A stretch of 8,220 bases of DNA from UBA8904 sp035448625. Its GTDB lineage: Bacteria > Desulfobacterota > Syntrophia > Syntrophales > Smithellaceae. A program made the translations under genes and the position numbers. Shown in pieces: positions 1 through 5,334 of this stretch. The notes under the pieces are model-generated. The model saw only the letters and a program-made list of their open reading frames with translations, was not told the origin of the DNA and ran no database searches. Location: positions 1 through 8,220 of the forward strand of contig DAOTJI010000096.1 in assembly GCA_035448625.1 (NCBI GenBank), given 5' to 3'. Positions within the stretch are counted from its first letter, which is position 1, and each line of letters opens with the position of its first letter.

Positions 1-146
1 TATCACCCGGCACAGAACACCCCTTGCAGCGCTTTTCTTTCAATGAAATGTTCAATGCATTGAAAAAAATGAGCAGCGAATGCGCTCCGGTCCCTTTCCG
101 CTTTGAGAACCGGGTAAAGATGGACAAAATGGGGTTTATCAGGTAA
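1..146 (+). CDS. Possible C-terminal tail of an unidentified protein, cut by the left window edge
   Basis: The frame beginning at base 3 is open from the left edge to a TAA stop at 144-146, giving about 47 residues that end in KMDKMGFIR. The composition is mixed and protein-like, with several Phe, Met, Lys and Glu residues. The other two + strand frames stop by about base 63. The tail ends 37 bases before the uppP start with no terminator between them, so it could be the upstream gene of a uppP operon. I do not recognise the family. It could equally be a chance open frame, because 47 codons is short. A perfect 14-bp palindrome (51-64) lies inside it. Confidence 0.4.
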   Translation, partial: SPGTEHPLQRFSFNEMFNALKKMSSECAPVPFRFENRVKMDKMGFIR

Positions 147-171
147 TGGAACGCGTCGAGGCGAAGCCGCA

Positions 172-178
172 TAAGGAG
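172..178 (+). promoter_or_regulatory. Ribosome binding site of uppP
   Basis: The sequence ATAAGGAGCG just before the ATG at 184 contains an AAGGAG core about 5 bases from the start codon. It supports ATG 184 as the uppP start. No convincing sigma70 promoter was found between 1 and 170, which is compatible with co-transcription from an upstream gene. Confidence 0.7.
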
Positions 179-183
179 CGATC

Positions 184-981
184 ATGGATATGGTTAAGGC
201 CGTTATTCTGGGTTTGGTGCAGGGGCTGGGAGAATTTCTTCCCATTTCGAGTTCGGCGCACCTGGTGCTGATTCCCTGGTTCATGCGTTGGACAGACTCC
301 GGCCTGACGTTTGATATCGCCCTCCATGTCGGCACGCTCCTCGCCGTGGTCATCTATTTCTGGAAGGATTGGATCCGCCTGCTGCATCAGGGGTTTGCGA
401 ATCCCAGAGAGAGGGAAGGGAAACTTTTCTGGTATCTGGTGCTGGCGACGATTCCCGGTGCACTGATCGGGTTTGTTCTGGAGGATGTTGCCGAGACGGT
501 TTTCCGTCACCCCGTTTTGATCGCCTGCATGCTGATGGTTCTGGGTATCATCCTTTACGCGGCGGACCGCAGGGGCCAAAAACAGATCGAGGTGGAAACC
601 ATTTCGCTTCAGACCAGTTTTCTGATCGGCCTTTCGCAGGCGCTGGCCATCATTCCCGGCGTTTCGCGCTCCGGTGTGACTATGACGGCCGCGCTGGCGC
701 TGGGCATGACCCGCGAAGGCGCCGCGCGCTTTTCTTTTCTGCTTTCCGCGCCGATCATTTTGGGGGCTGCACTGGTGAAGGTTCCGGAGCTTATCGCCAA
801 TCCATCCATGGTGGATGCGGGGTTTTTGGCCGGCATGGCTGTCGCTTGCCTATCCGGCCTTGCCGCCATCGGCTTTCTGCTTCGCTACGTTCAGACCCGA
901 ACCTTCCTGCCGTTTGTGGTGTATCGGTTCATTGCAGGGGCGGTTGTGATGGGCGTCGCCTGGTTCAGATCCGCGTCGTAA
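184..981 (+). CDS. uppP: Undecaprenyl-diphosphate phosphatase (UppP/BacA)
   Basis: This integral membrane enzyme dephosphorylates undecaprenyl pyrophosphate to undecaprenyl phosphate, recycling the lipid carrier for peptidoglycan and other envelope polymers. Overexpression of the family gives bacitracin resistance. The 265-aa length is normal for the family. Both signature regions are present. The N-terminal QGLGEFLPISSSAHL (residues 13-27) contains Glu17 and His26, which align with catalytic E. coli Glu21 and His30. The PGVSRSG block (158-164) carries the conserved Ser-Arg and is followed by ARFSFLLSAP. Gln13 occupies the place of the first Glu of the E. coli motif, a variation I believe is common outside enterics. 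Multiple hydrophobic segments fit the usual multi-TM fold. The start is supported by an AAGGAG site. A strong terminator follows directly at 996. I am confident of the family. The physiological regulation is not visible. Confidence 0.96.
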   Translation: MDMVKAVILGLVQGLGEFLPISSSAHLVLIPWFMRWTDSGLTFDIALHVGTLLAVVIYFWKDWIRLLHQGFANPREREGKLFWYLVLATIPGALIGFVLEDVAETVFRHPVLIACMLMVLGIILYAADRRGQKQIEVETISLQTSFLIGLSQALAIIPGVSRSGVTMTAALALGMTREGAARFSFLLSAPIILGAALVKVPELIANPSMVDAGFLAGMAVACLSGLAAIGFLLRYVQTRTFLPFVVYRFIAGAVVMGVAWFRSAS

Positions 982-995
982 ATTTCGATGCAGTG

Positions 996-1038
996 AAAAG
1001 AGGCTCACCCGCTTTGAGCACGGGAGAGCCTCTTTTTT
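996..1038 (+). terminator. Bidirectional rho-independent terminator between uppP and the AceTr gene
   Basis: GAGGCTCaCCCG pairs with CGGGaGAGCCTC around a 9-base loop, with one internal A-A mismatch. The stem is flanked by four A bases on the left and six T bases on the right. On the + strand it ends uppP transcription. Read on the - strand the stem is followed by TTTT, so it can also end the convergent transport operon, whose last stop codon is at 1073. No other terminator is seen in the gap. Confidence 0.92.
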
Positions 1039-1072
1039 GCTTTAAAATCGACGGATCGGAATTAAATTCCGA

Positions 1073-1636
1073 CTATTTCTGCCCCAGCGGCAAGACCACT
1101 CTCTTGAAATTTTCATTGAGCACCTGCGCCATGGCACAGTAAATGGCCGAAAATCCGCAGAAGATGCCTTCATAGCCGGTCAAAACCGCCCAGGTTCCGG
1201 TCCAGCCGAACGCGTCGCGCGCCGCAAGCATCCAAAACAGAATCGTCAGGGACAGAAAGACCACCTGAAGGCCTCGATTGGCCTTCCATGTGCCGATCCA
1301 CATGAAAAATGTGAACAGACCCCACATAAAGAGATAACACGCCATAAATCCCATCGTATTGGCGGGGATGCCGAATTTCCCATTGAAATAAATAAGGAAC
1401 ACCAGCGTCAGCCAGAAGAGCCCGTAGGACGTAAAAGCGGTGGTGCCGAACGTATTGCCTTTTTTGAATTCCATGCAGCCCGCGATGATCTGTGCGATTC
1501 CTCCGTAGAAAATACCCATGGCCAGAATCACAGCGCTCATCTCAAACAAGCCCGCGTTATGGATGTTTAAAAGAACCGTGGTCATTCCAAAACCCATCAA
1601 ACCAAGCGGGGCCGGATTCGCAAGATTGTCAGACAT
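1073..1636 (-). CDS. satP: AceTr-family (GPR1/FUN34/YaaH) acetate/succinate transporter
   Basis: This small inner-membrane carrier belongs to the acetate uptake transporter family, which includes E. coli SatP/YaaH and yeast Ady2; members move acetate or succinate with protons. The 187-aa length is typical. The family hallmark NPAPLGLMGFGMTT is at residues 7-20, matching the NPxPLGL signature in front of TM1. GGIAQIIAGCMEFKKGNTFG and TTAFTSYGLFW are the next conserved blocks, and six hydrophobic segments are apparent. The ATG at 1636 is preceded by CAAGGAG with suitable spacing. It is the last gene of the - strand transport cluster and is separated from the preceding 46-aa gene by a strong intercistronic hairpin. 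Substrate direction cannot be read from sequence; in a fermentative or syntrophic host it could export acetate. The symbol is by family similarity. Confidence 0.92.
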   Translation of the reverse strand: MSDNLANPAPLGLMGFGMTTVLLNIHNAGLFEMSAVILAMGIFYGGIAQIIAGCMEFKKGNTFGTTAFTSYGLFWLTLVFLIYFNGKFGIPANTMGFMACYLFMWGLFTFFMWIGTWKANRGLQVVFLSLTILFWMLAARDAFGWTGTWAVLTGYEGIFCGFSAIYCAMAQVLNENFKRVVLPLGQK

Positions 1637-1667
1637 AAAATACTCCTTGAATGTTTAAAATGCGTCA

Positions 1668-1704
1668 GGAGAAAGTAACGGCGGATTGCGCCGTTACTTT
1701 CTCC
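1668..1704 (-). other. Perfect 16-bp intercistronic hairpin without a U-tract
   Basis: GGAGAAAGTAACGGCG (1668-1683) and its exact reverse complement (1689-1704) are separated by 5 bases. The hairpin lies between the stop of the 46-aa gene (1718) and the AceTr start (1636). On the - strand it is followed by TGACGCATTTTAAAC, not a run of T, so it is not a standard intrinsic terminator. In such a position, stable stem-loops often act as RNase barriers or processing sites that set different expression of neighbouring operon genes; that role is inferred. A protein-binding DNA palindrome is an alternative. Confidence 0.85.
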
Positions 1705-1717
1705 CGTAAGTTCTTTT

Positions 1718-1858
1718 CTAACCGACGGCCGTGATCGCGACCAGCAAGCCCGCGGCAAACAGAATCATTCCCGCGCCCGCTCCAGCTGCCGTGGCCAGAA
1801 CAGGGGCCAATCCAAGCAAAAGAAACCCGAAGATGCATCTTCCTTCTCTTGAGTCCAT
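1718..1858 (-). CDS. 46-aa hydrophobic small membrane protein, unrecognised
   Basis: An ATG at 1858 opens a 46-codon frame that starts MDSREGRCIFG and ends AITAVG before TAG at 1718-1720. After a short charged N-terminus it consists almost entirely of Leu, Ala, Gly, Val and Ile. It fits two short membrane segments (about residues 9-26 and 29-45) joined by an AGAGAG turn, or a lipoprotein-less signal-anchor protein. A clear AAGGAG site overlaps the stop codon of the preceding OB-like gene; only 10 bases separate stop and start, which indicates translational coupling. It sits between the FNT and AceTr transporters in a single-strand cluster, so a structural or regulatory partner of one of them is plausible. 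No function can be assigned. It is short enough to be missed by automated gene calling. Confidence 0.72.
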   Translation of the reverse strand: MDSREGRCIFGFLLLGLAPVLATAAGAGAGMILFAAGLLVAITAVG

Positions 1859-1868
1859 AATCGTCTCC

Positions 1869-2339
1869 TTAATTTTCGATCCGTTTGACGCTGACGGCTG
1901 ATATGGCGATCCGTTCTTTCGACAGCGGATATTTCATCACAATGCCGATGGCCTCCACTTTGTCGCCCGCCGCCACTTTGTTGGCGGGCGCGGTGAACAT
2001 GATGACCCGAATCAATCCCGTCGCGTCTTTAATATGAAAGTGAGGCCGGTTGAGCCATTTGAAGCTGATTTTTTGAACCTCACCCGATATGCGCACCACA
2101 TTGCCGATCATTGCCGGGACAATTTTTCCGATCTTGCAGGAGCGCGCCTGATGTTCAGACTGCCGGTGCGCCTGCGTGAAACTTCTGCGGCTCATCCAGG
2201 CCAGGGTCATCGGGATGACCAGAAGCAGAATCAGGCCGGGGATGGCATACGACAAAAAGCTTGCGTTGCCCGTTGCGGCGTAATTCAGCGCCACAGCTAC
2301 CGCGCAAATAAAAAAAACGATCCAGGCAAATACGGACAT
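1869..2339 (-). CDS. Two-TM membrane protein with predicted OB-fold-like domain
   Basis: This is a 156-aa protein. Residues 4-21 and 30-49 are strongly hydrophobic and read as two membrane helices, followed by a basic stretch MSRRSFTQAHR. The remaining part, about 77-155, has the alternating pattern of a small five-strand barrel: a GNVVRISGEVQKISF start, a HFHIKDATGLIRVIMF strand-turn-strand, AAGDKVEAIGIVMKY, then a last strand ending in VKRIEN. This pattern resembles the nucleic-acid or ligand-binding OB-fold (tRNA-anti-like) domains, and also the soluble OB domains of NfeD-type membrane proteins. The assignment is by pattern only. A GAGGGA site precedes ATG 2339, 9 bases after the FNT stop, so it is probably co-transcribed and coupled with the FNT gene. 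Its function is unknown; a role as an accessory of the neighbouring transporters is inferred only from position. Confidence 0.8.
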   Translation of the reverse strand: MSVFAWIVFFICAVAVALNYAATGNASFLSYAIPGLILLLVIPMTLAWMSRRSFTQAHRQSEHQARSCKIGKIVPAMIGNVVRISGEVQKISFKWLNRPHFHIKDATGLIRVIMFTAPANKVAAGDKVEAIGIVMKYPLSKERIAISAVSVKRIEN

Positions 2340-2348
2340 TGATTCCCT

Positions 2349-3230
2349 CTAGTCCTTGGGCAGATCATTTCTGAACATGAGGAAGTAGGTAACCCCGATG
2401 AAGAGAAATCCGCCGAAGATATTCCCGATCGTCGCGGGGATCAGATTCCAGAACCAGATATCGCCCCACGAAAGCCCTCCGTTGGCCAGAAGCAGTCCGC
2501 CCTTCTTCGCGATGACGGCCGGGTACCAGTCGGTAAGGAATTTCCCGGCCGGAAGAAAATACATATTGGCCACGCAGTGTTCGAAGCCGGTTGCGACGAA
2601 GGCCATGATCGGGAACCAGATGCCGAAAAATTTGCCGATGATGTCGTCCGCCGTAATGGCCAGCAGAATGGCGATGTTGACCAGGAAGTTACAGCCGATG
2701 GCCTTGATGAAGCAGGACCAGAGGCCCGCACCGCCGACGGCCTTGTATTCAAGAATTTTCGCCACGGCGATTCCGACCGCGTTCTCCCCGAAGGCATTTA
2801 CGGCCATGGTGCCGTCCGGTTGTCCCGTGACAAAGGGGCCGATGACCATGACGTAGGCGTAGGCCAGCGAGCCGACAAAGTTTCCGATGTAAACCCATAC
2901 CCAGTTTCTCAGCACGGCGCCCCAGGTGACCTTCTTCATCATGGCGGCCACGGGGACGATCATGCAGTCGCCGGTAAATAGCTCCATGCCGGTGAGGACG
3001 ATGGCAATCAGGCCGACGGGGAAGACCGCGCCGCTGATTAACTTGGCCATGCCCGCTCCGAGAATCGGCGCTGCTCCGGTTGAGCAGACGGTGCACAGCG
3101 CCGCTCCTATGGCGATGTAGGCGCCCGCCATGAATCCTCGAAGCAGCAGATTAAAGATTGAAAGTTTAGCCTTGCCGACTCCCGCGTTACCGACGAGAGC
3201 GACCATTTTTGCGGGGGGATTGAAAGCCAT
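2349..3230 (-). CDS. Formate/nitrite transporter family (FNT) channel
   Basis: This 293-aa protein is a pentameric inner-membrane channel of the FocA/NirC/FdhC family, which passes formate, nitrite or related monovalent anions. The N-terminus starts MAFNPPAKM, a common FNT start. TGMELFTGD (80-88) matches the first FNT signature and GCNFLVNIAILLA (179-191) the second. The pore histidine is recognisable as His218 in FEHCVANMYFLP. Six hydrophobic helices are apparent and the length is normal. An AGGAGGTAA site precedes ATG 3230. In this context formate is the likeliest substrate, because carboxylate carriers surround the gene and no nitrite reductase gene is seen. Hydrosulfide or acetate cannot be excluded. 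It heads a tightly packed run with the OB-like, 46-aa and AceTr genes. Confidence 0.94.
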   Translation of the reverse strand: MAFNPPAKMVALVGNAGVGKAKLSIFNLLLRGFMAGAYIAIGAALCTVCSTGAAPILGAGMAKLISGAVFPVGLIAIVLTGMELFTGDCMIVPVAAMMKKVTWGAVLRNWVWVYIGNFVGSLAYAYVMVIGPFVTGQPDGTMAVNAFGENAVGIAVAKILEYKAVGGAGLWSCFIKAIGCNFLVNIAILLAITADDIIGKFFGIWFPIMAFVATGFEHCVANMYFLPAGKFLTDWYPAVIAKKGGLLLANGGLSWGDIWFWNLIPATIGNIFGGFLFIGVTYFLMFRNDLPKD

Positions 3231-3403
3231 AAAACGTTACCTCCTGTATTCTTGATTTATCATGTCCAAGGACCGTCCCCTTCACGGCCGCTTCGCATGA
3301 TGATGTTTCGCTGAAATCAACGCACCAGCGCGCGGGGACCGGGCCTGAAGGGCCGGGTAGAACTGGGAATCGGCGTGGATGCGAAGGTTGCCGGATTTGC
3401 TCC
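3231..3403 (-). other. 173-bp gap between the 80-aa gene and the FNT gene
   Basis: I see no convincing promoter here apart from the FNT ribosome binding site near 3240. An imperfect GC-rich hairpin lies at 3338-3358 (ACC.GGCC arms, a G-G mismatch, loop of 5) with no following T-run. A quasi-palindromic AAGG...CCTT element with a GGGGACGGTCC core lies at 3268-3282 and could be a remnant of a REP-like repeat. Both are weak. The gap leaves open whether FNT is transcribed from the 3712-3740 promoter or from a local one I cannot recognise. Confidence 0.4.
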
Positions 3404-3646
3404 TTAACTGGCGAAGGCTTCCGCGATTTTTTTCTTCCAGATGCACAAAAGCTTCTGGCCGTGGGGCTGGCACTGAATCAGCTCCCACTCGCTTTCACCT
3501 TCTTTGTCGAGAATCCCTTTGAAATAGTCTTGACTGCCCGGTATGCCGTCAACGACGCAGGTTCCCGTTTCGTTGCAGGAAATGGCTTCCGGCGGGATGA
3601 GGCGGTCCAGATCGATGATGCTGGTTTTGTACTTCCATCTTGCCAT
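3404..3646 (-). CDS. 80-aa small cytoplasmic protein, DUF4177-like in pattern
   Basis: This is a soluble, mixed alpha/beta small protein with no signal peptide or membrane helix. It begins MARWKYKTSIIDL, and its second half has GESEWELIQCQPHGQKLLCIWKK (51-73 region). The layout of W-K-Y-K near the start, then an E-x-x-W-E-L block and a final strand of hydrophobic residues ending in basic residues, resembles DUF4177-type small proteins. This is only a pattern match. Four Cys residues (24, 30, 59, 68) are present but are not arranged as an obvious metal site. The start is well supported by GGAGGT upstream and a near-consensus promoter at 3712-3740. It precedes the FNT gene by 173 bp on the same strand. 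Function is unknown. Confidence 0.78.
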   Translation of the reverse strand: MARWKYKTSIIDLDRLIPPEAISCNETGTCVVDGIPGSQDYFKGILDKEGESEWELIQCQPHGQKLLCIWKKKIAEAFAS

Positions 3647-3673
3647 AGTGATACCTCCGTTGAAATATGATTT

Positions 3674-3701
3674 GGACTTTTCCTGCGGAAAAGCCTTTTT
3701 T
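3674..3701 (+). terminator. Terminator-like hairpin pointing rightward inside the 5' UTR of the 80-aa gene
   Basis: CTTTTCC (3677-3683) pairs with GGAAAAG (3687-3693) over a 3-base loop. An extra GG/CC pair lies outside across one bulged A, and the stem is followed by six T bases at 3696-3701 on the + strand. The known genes here run on the - strand, where the same hairpin lies at the very start of the predicted transcript. It could stop antisense transcription entering from the left, or act as a 5' stem protecting the mRNA. The role is inferred. Confidence 0.5.
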
Positions 3702-3711
3702 AGCCTCGCCG

Positions 3712-3740
3712 AGTATAGGGAACGGGGTCTTTGATGTCAA
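3712..3740 (-). promoter_or_regulatory. Near-consensus sigma70 promoter for the 80-aa gene (and possibly the transport operon)
   Basis: On the - strand TTGACA (3740-3735) and TATACT (3717-3712) are separated by exactly 17 bases. The -35 is a full consensus match and the -10 matches five of six. The predicted start would be near 3705, giving a leader of about 59 bases before ATG 3646. It sits just downstream of the MFS terminator at 3781-3820, as expected for a new transcription unit. Confidence 0.85.
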
Positions 3741-3751
3741 GAAAATCTTGA
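3737..3751. promoter_or_regulatory. Candidate operator palindrome overlapping the -35 box
   Basis: TCAAGA-AAA-TCTTGA is a perfect 6+6 inverted repeat with a 3-base centre. It overlaps four bases of the -35 hexamer. A second short repeat, GACC-GCC-GGTC (3750-3760), adjoins it. Placement over the -35 suggests repressor binding, but no regulator gene is in the window to pair with it. Confidence 0.45.
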
Positions 3752-3780
3752 CCGCCGGTCGGTACATCTGGGGCGGACAT

Positions 3781-3820
3781 AAAAAAGCCCCCGATAGTAT
3801 TGAACTATTCGGAGGCTTTT
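3781..3820 (-). terminator. Rho-independent terminator of the OFA-type MFS gene
   Basis: On the - strand AAAAGCCTCCG and CGGGGGCTTTT form the base of a 16-bp stem with one G-T wobble and one bulged A, a 5-base loop and a terminal run of six T bases. It lies 19 bases after the MFS stop codon (3839-3841). Confidence 0.9.
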
Positions 3821-3838
3821 GTCAGGAAAATTTCAGAG

Positions 3839-5131
3839 TCAGGCTTTTTTGCCCTTTGGCGGTTTGTACACCAGGGCGATCAGGAAACCCACAACCAGCA
3901 GGATGGCCGCAATGTACAGAGCCTGGGGCTTGAAGGATTCGAACACAAAGGGGCCGATGATGCCGGCTACGCTCCAGGCGGTCAGCATGAATCCGTAAAC
4001 CTTGCCGATATAGGCCGGGCCGAAGGCGTCCGCCGCAAAGGCGGGCATCGTGGCGAAGCCGCCGCCGTAGCAGGCCAGCAGATAGCAGGACACCACGATG
4101 AACAGGTAGTAATTGGAGACGTAACCCATGGCCACCAAAAGATAGATAACGGCCTGGGAGGCGAACATGATCATGAATACCATACGGCGTCCGATATTAT
4201 CGGAAATCTTGGCCCAGAACAGACGTCCCAAACCGTTGAAGATCGCCGCAACCGCCACAACCGTGCCGCCCGCGGCGGCCACGAGCGCGACCTGTTCAGG
4301 CGTCAGATCGCCGAGGAGCCCCATGGTCTTTTTGTAAATATCCTGGGCGAGCGGAGAATGCTGGGAAATCAAGCCCAGACCGGCGGAAACGTTGAGGCAC
4401 AGCATGGCCCAGAGCATCCACCACTGGGGTCTTTTCACGGCTTCACCAAACATGAAGGAATCGGCGGCGGAGACGGTGGTTGTGGGGGGGACATAACCTT
4501 TGGGTAACCATCCTTTGGGAGGGTTATTGAAGAACTGGGCCGCACCGGTGACCAGGATCAGAAAAATAACGCCCCAGATGTACCAGGTCGTGGCAACGCC
4601 GGAAGACAACACTTTGCCGGCGGCGTCCACTTCCTTGAAGGAGGCGATCATGGCCGGTGCGATTTTTCCCATAAAAAAAGCGCCCGCGCCGAATCCCATG
4701 ACGGCGAGTCCCGTCACCAGGCCGCGCTTGTCGGGAAACCATCGGATCAGCGTGGCAATCGGGGTCACGTAGCCGAAACCGTTGCCCAGAGCGGCGATCA
4801 CGCCGAATCCCAGATACAGAAGAGCGATACTTCCCACTTGGTCGGCGTATCCGGCAATCAGGGTGCCGATGCCGAAAAGGATGCCGCCGATGGTCGCTAC
4901 AAAACGGGGCCCTTTCTTATCCACAAGCGTTCCGCCGAAAGCGGCGGCGCAACCAATGATTCCCATGAGAATCATGAAGGTCAACTGGACTTCTTGGCCG
5001 TTCCAACCGTGCATCTTCATGAGGGGAATCTTAAAAACCGACCACGCATACACGGTGCCGAGACATAATTGAATGACAACGGCAGCAATGGCAATCAGCC
5101 AACGCTTGCTCTCCAAATTTTCATTCGCCAT
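3839..5131 (-). CDS. MFS transporter, oxalate/formate antiporter (OFA) family
   Basis: This is a 12-TM major facilitator of the OFA family, whose founding member OxlT exchanges oxalate for formate; other members are thought to carry other small carboxylates. Counted from ATG 5131 it has 430 residues, the usual length. GTVYAWSVF (25-33) in TM1 is an OFA hallmark. DKKGPR (71-76) is the TM2-3 loop motif A, and YVTPIATLIRWFPDKRG (121-137) is another OFA-type block. GRLFWAKISDNIGRR is the second-half motif A, and YGFMLTAWSVAGIIGP marks TM11. The start at 5131 is preferred because AAAGGAGGAA lies just upstream and TM1 follows soon after. An in-frame ATG at 5209 with GGGAG upstream would add 26 hydrophilic residues. 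Monocistronic, it has its own promoter and terminator. The substrate is not determined; formate, oxalate, acetate, lactate or pyruvate are possible. Confidence 0.93.
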   Translation of the reverse strand: MANENLESKRWLIAIAAVVIQLCLGTVYAWSVFKIPLMKMHGWNGQEVQLTFMILMGIIGCAAAFGGTLVDKKGPRFVATIGGILFGIGTLIAGYADQVGSIALLYLGFGVIAALGNGFGYVTPIATLIRWFPDKRGLVTGLAVMGFGAGAFFMGKIAPAMIASFKEVDAAGKVLSSGVATTWYIWGVIFLILVTGAAQFFNNPPKGWLPKGYVPPTTTVSAADSFMFGEAVKRPQWWMLWAMLCLNVSAGLGLISQHSPLAQDIYKKTMGLLGDLTPEQVALVAAAGGTVVAVAAIFNGLGRLFWAKISDNIGRRMVFMIMFASQAVIYLLVAMGYVSNYYLFIVVSCYLLACYGGGFATMPAFAADAFGPAYIGKVYGFMLTAWSVAGIIGPFVFESFKPQALYIAAILLVVGFLIALVYKPPKGKKA

Positions 5132-5136
5132 ACTTT

Positions 5137-5150
5137 GATTCCTCCTTTGC
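5137..5150 (-). promoter_or_regulatory. Ribosome binding site deciding the MFS start
   Basis: AAAGGAGGAA on the - strand is a near-perfect anti-16S match about 9 bases before ATG 5131. It is stronger than the GGGAG before the alternative in-frame ATG at 5209, and is the reason for choosing the shorter protein. Confidence 0.75.
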
Positions 5151-5233
5151 CTTTTTGAGTAGTATTCGGCGATACAGCGAAGAACGTTTTCAATGTGTTT
5201 TTCCTGCATCGAACTCCCGGTCAGAAAGTGGCT

Positions 5234-5262
5234 CTTATACATAAAGAATAGGTTCCTTGCAA
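5234..5262 (-). promoter_or_regulatory. Putative sigma70 promoter of the MFS gene
   Basis: On the - strand TTGCAA (5262-5257) and TATAAG (5239-5234) are separated by 17 bases, matching four and five of six consensus positions. The predicted leader is about 95 bases. The -35 forms the centre of a 16-bp palindrome, which favours control by a repressor. Confidence 0.6.
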
Positions 5263-5273
5263 GGAACATGTTC
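5252..5273. promoter_or_regulatory. Two overlapping perfect palindromes at the MFS promoter, candidate operator
   Basis: GTTCCTTGCAAGGAAC (5252-5267) is a perfect 16-bp palindrome. Its last four bases are also the first of a perfect 10-bp palindrome, GAACATGTTC (5264-5273). The pattern is three alternating half-sites GTTC/GAAC/GTTC spaced by 8 and 2 bases. It covers the predicted -35 box of the MFS gene and lies upstream of the divergent radical SAM promoter. Confidence 0.7.
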
Positions 5274-5334
5274 GTTTTTTTCAAGTTATTTTGCCGAGAA
5301 TTTTATGAAAAACATGAAAAGGAAGCCATCGGGG

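Noticed and set aside
51..64. Perfect 14-bp palindrome TTCAATGCATTGAA, near a shorter TTTCA-A-TGAAA repeat
   Set aside because: It may lie inside a coding tail, and no promoter hexamers are placed around it, so an operator role could not be supported.
3..579. Two long - strand open frames (3-353 and 139-579) overlapping the start of uppP
   Set aside because: They lie antisense to the well-supported uppP coding sequence, have no RBS-supported starts and show arginine/proline/histidine-rich shadow composition.
369..1142. Long + strand frame of 257 codons overlapping uppP
   Set aside because: It is an out-of-frame shadow of uppP with abundant Arg, Gly and Cys, and it runs through the terminator into the antisense of the AceTr gene.
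3268..3282. AAGG...CCTT quasi-palindrome with GGGGACGGTCC core, resembling REP-type repeats
   Set aside because: Only one imperfect copy is present in the window and no associated transposase; repeat status cannot be judged without the genome.
3282..3488. 68-codon - strand frame overlapping the end of the 80-aa gene
   Set aside because: Most of its N-terminal half overlaps the better supported 80-aa gene in another frame, and its start lacks an RBS.
3800..4507. 235-codon + strand frame opposite the MFS gene
   Set aside because: Its Gly/His/Glu/Gln-rich composition is typical of antisense to a hydrophobic membrane protein, and it starts in the MFS terminator.
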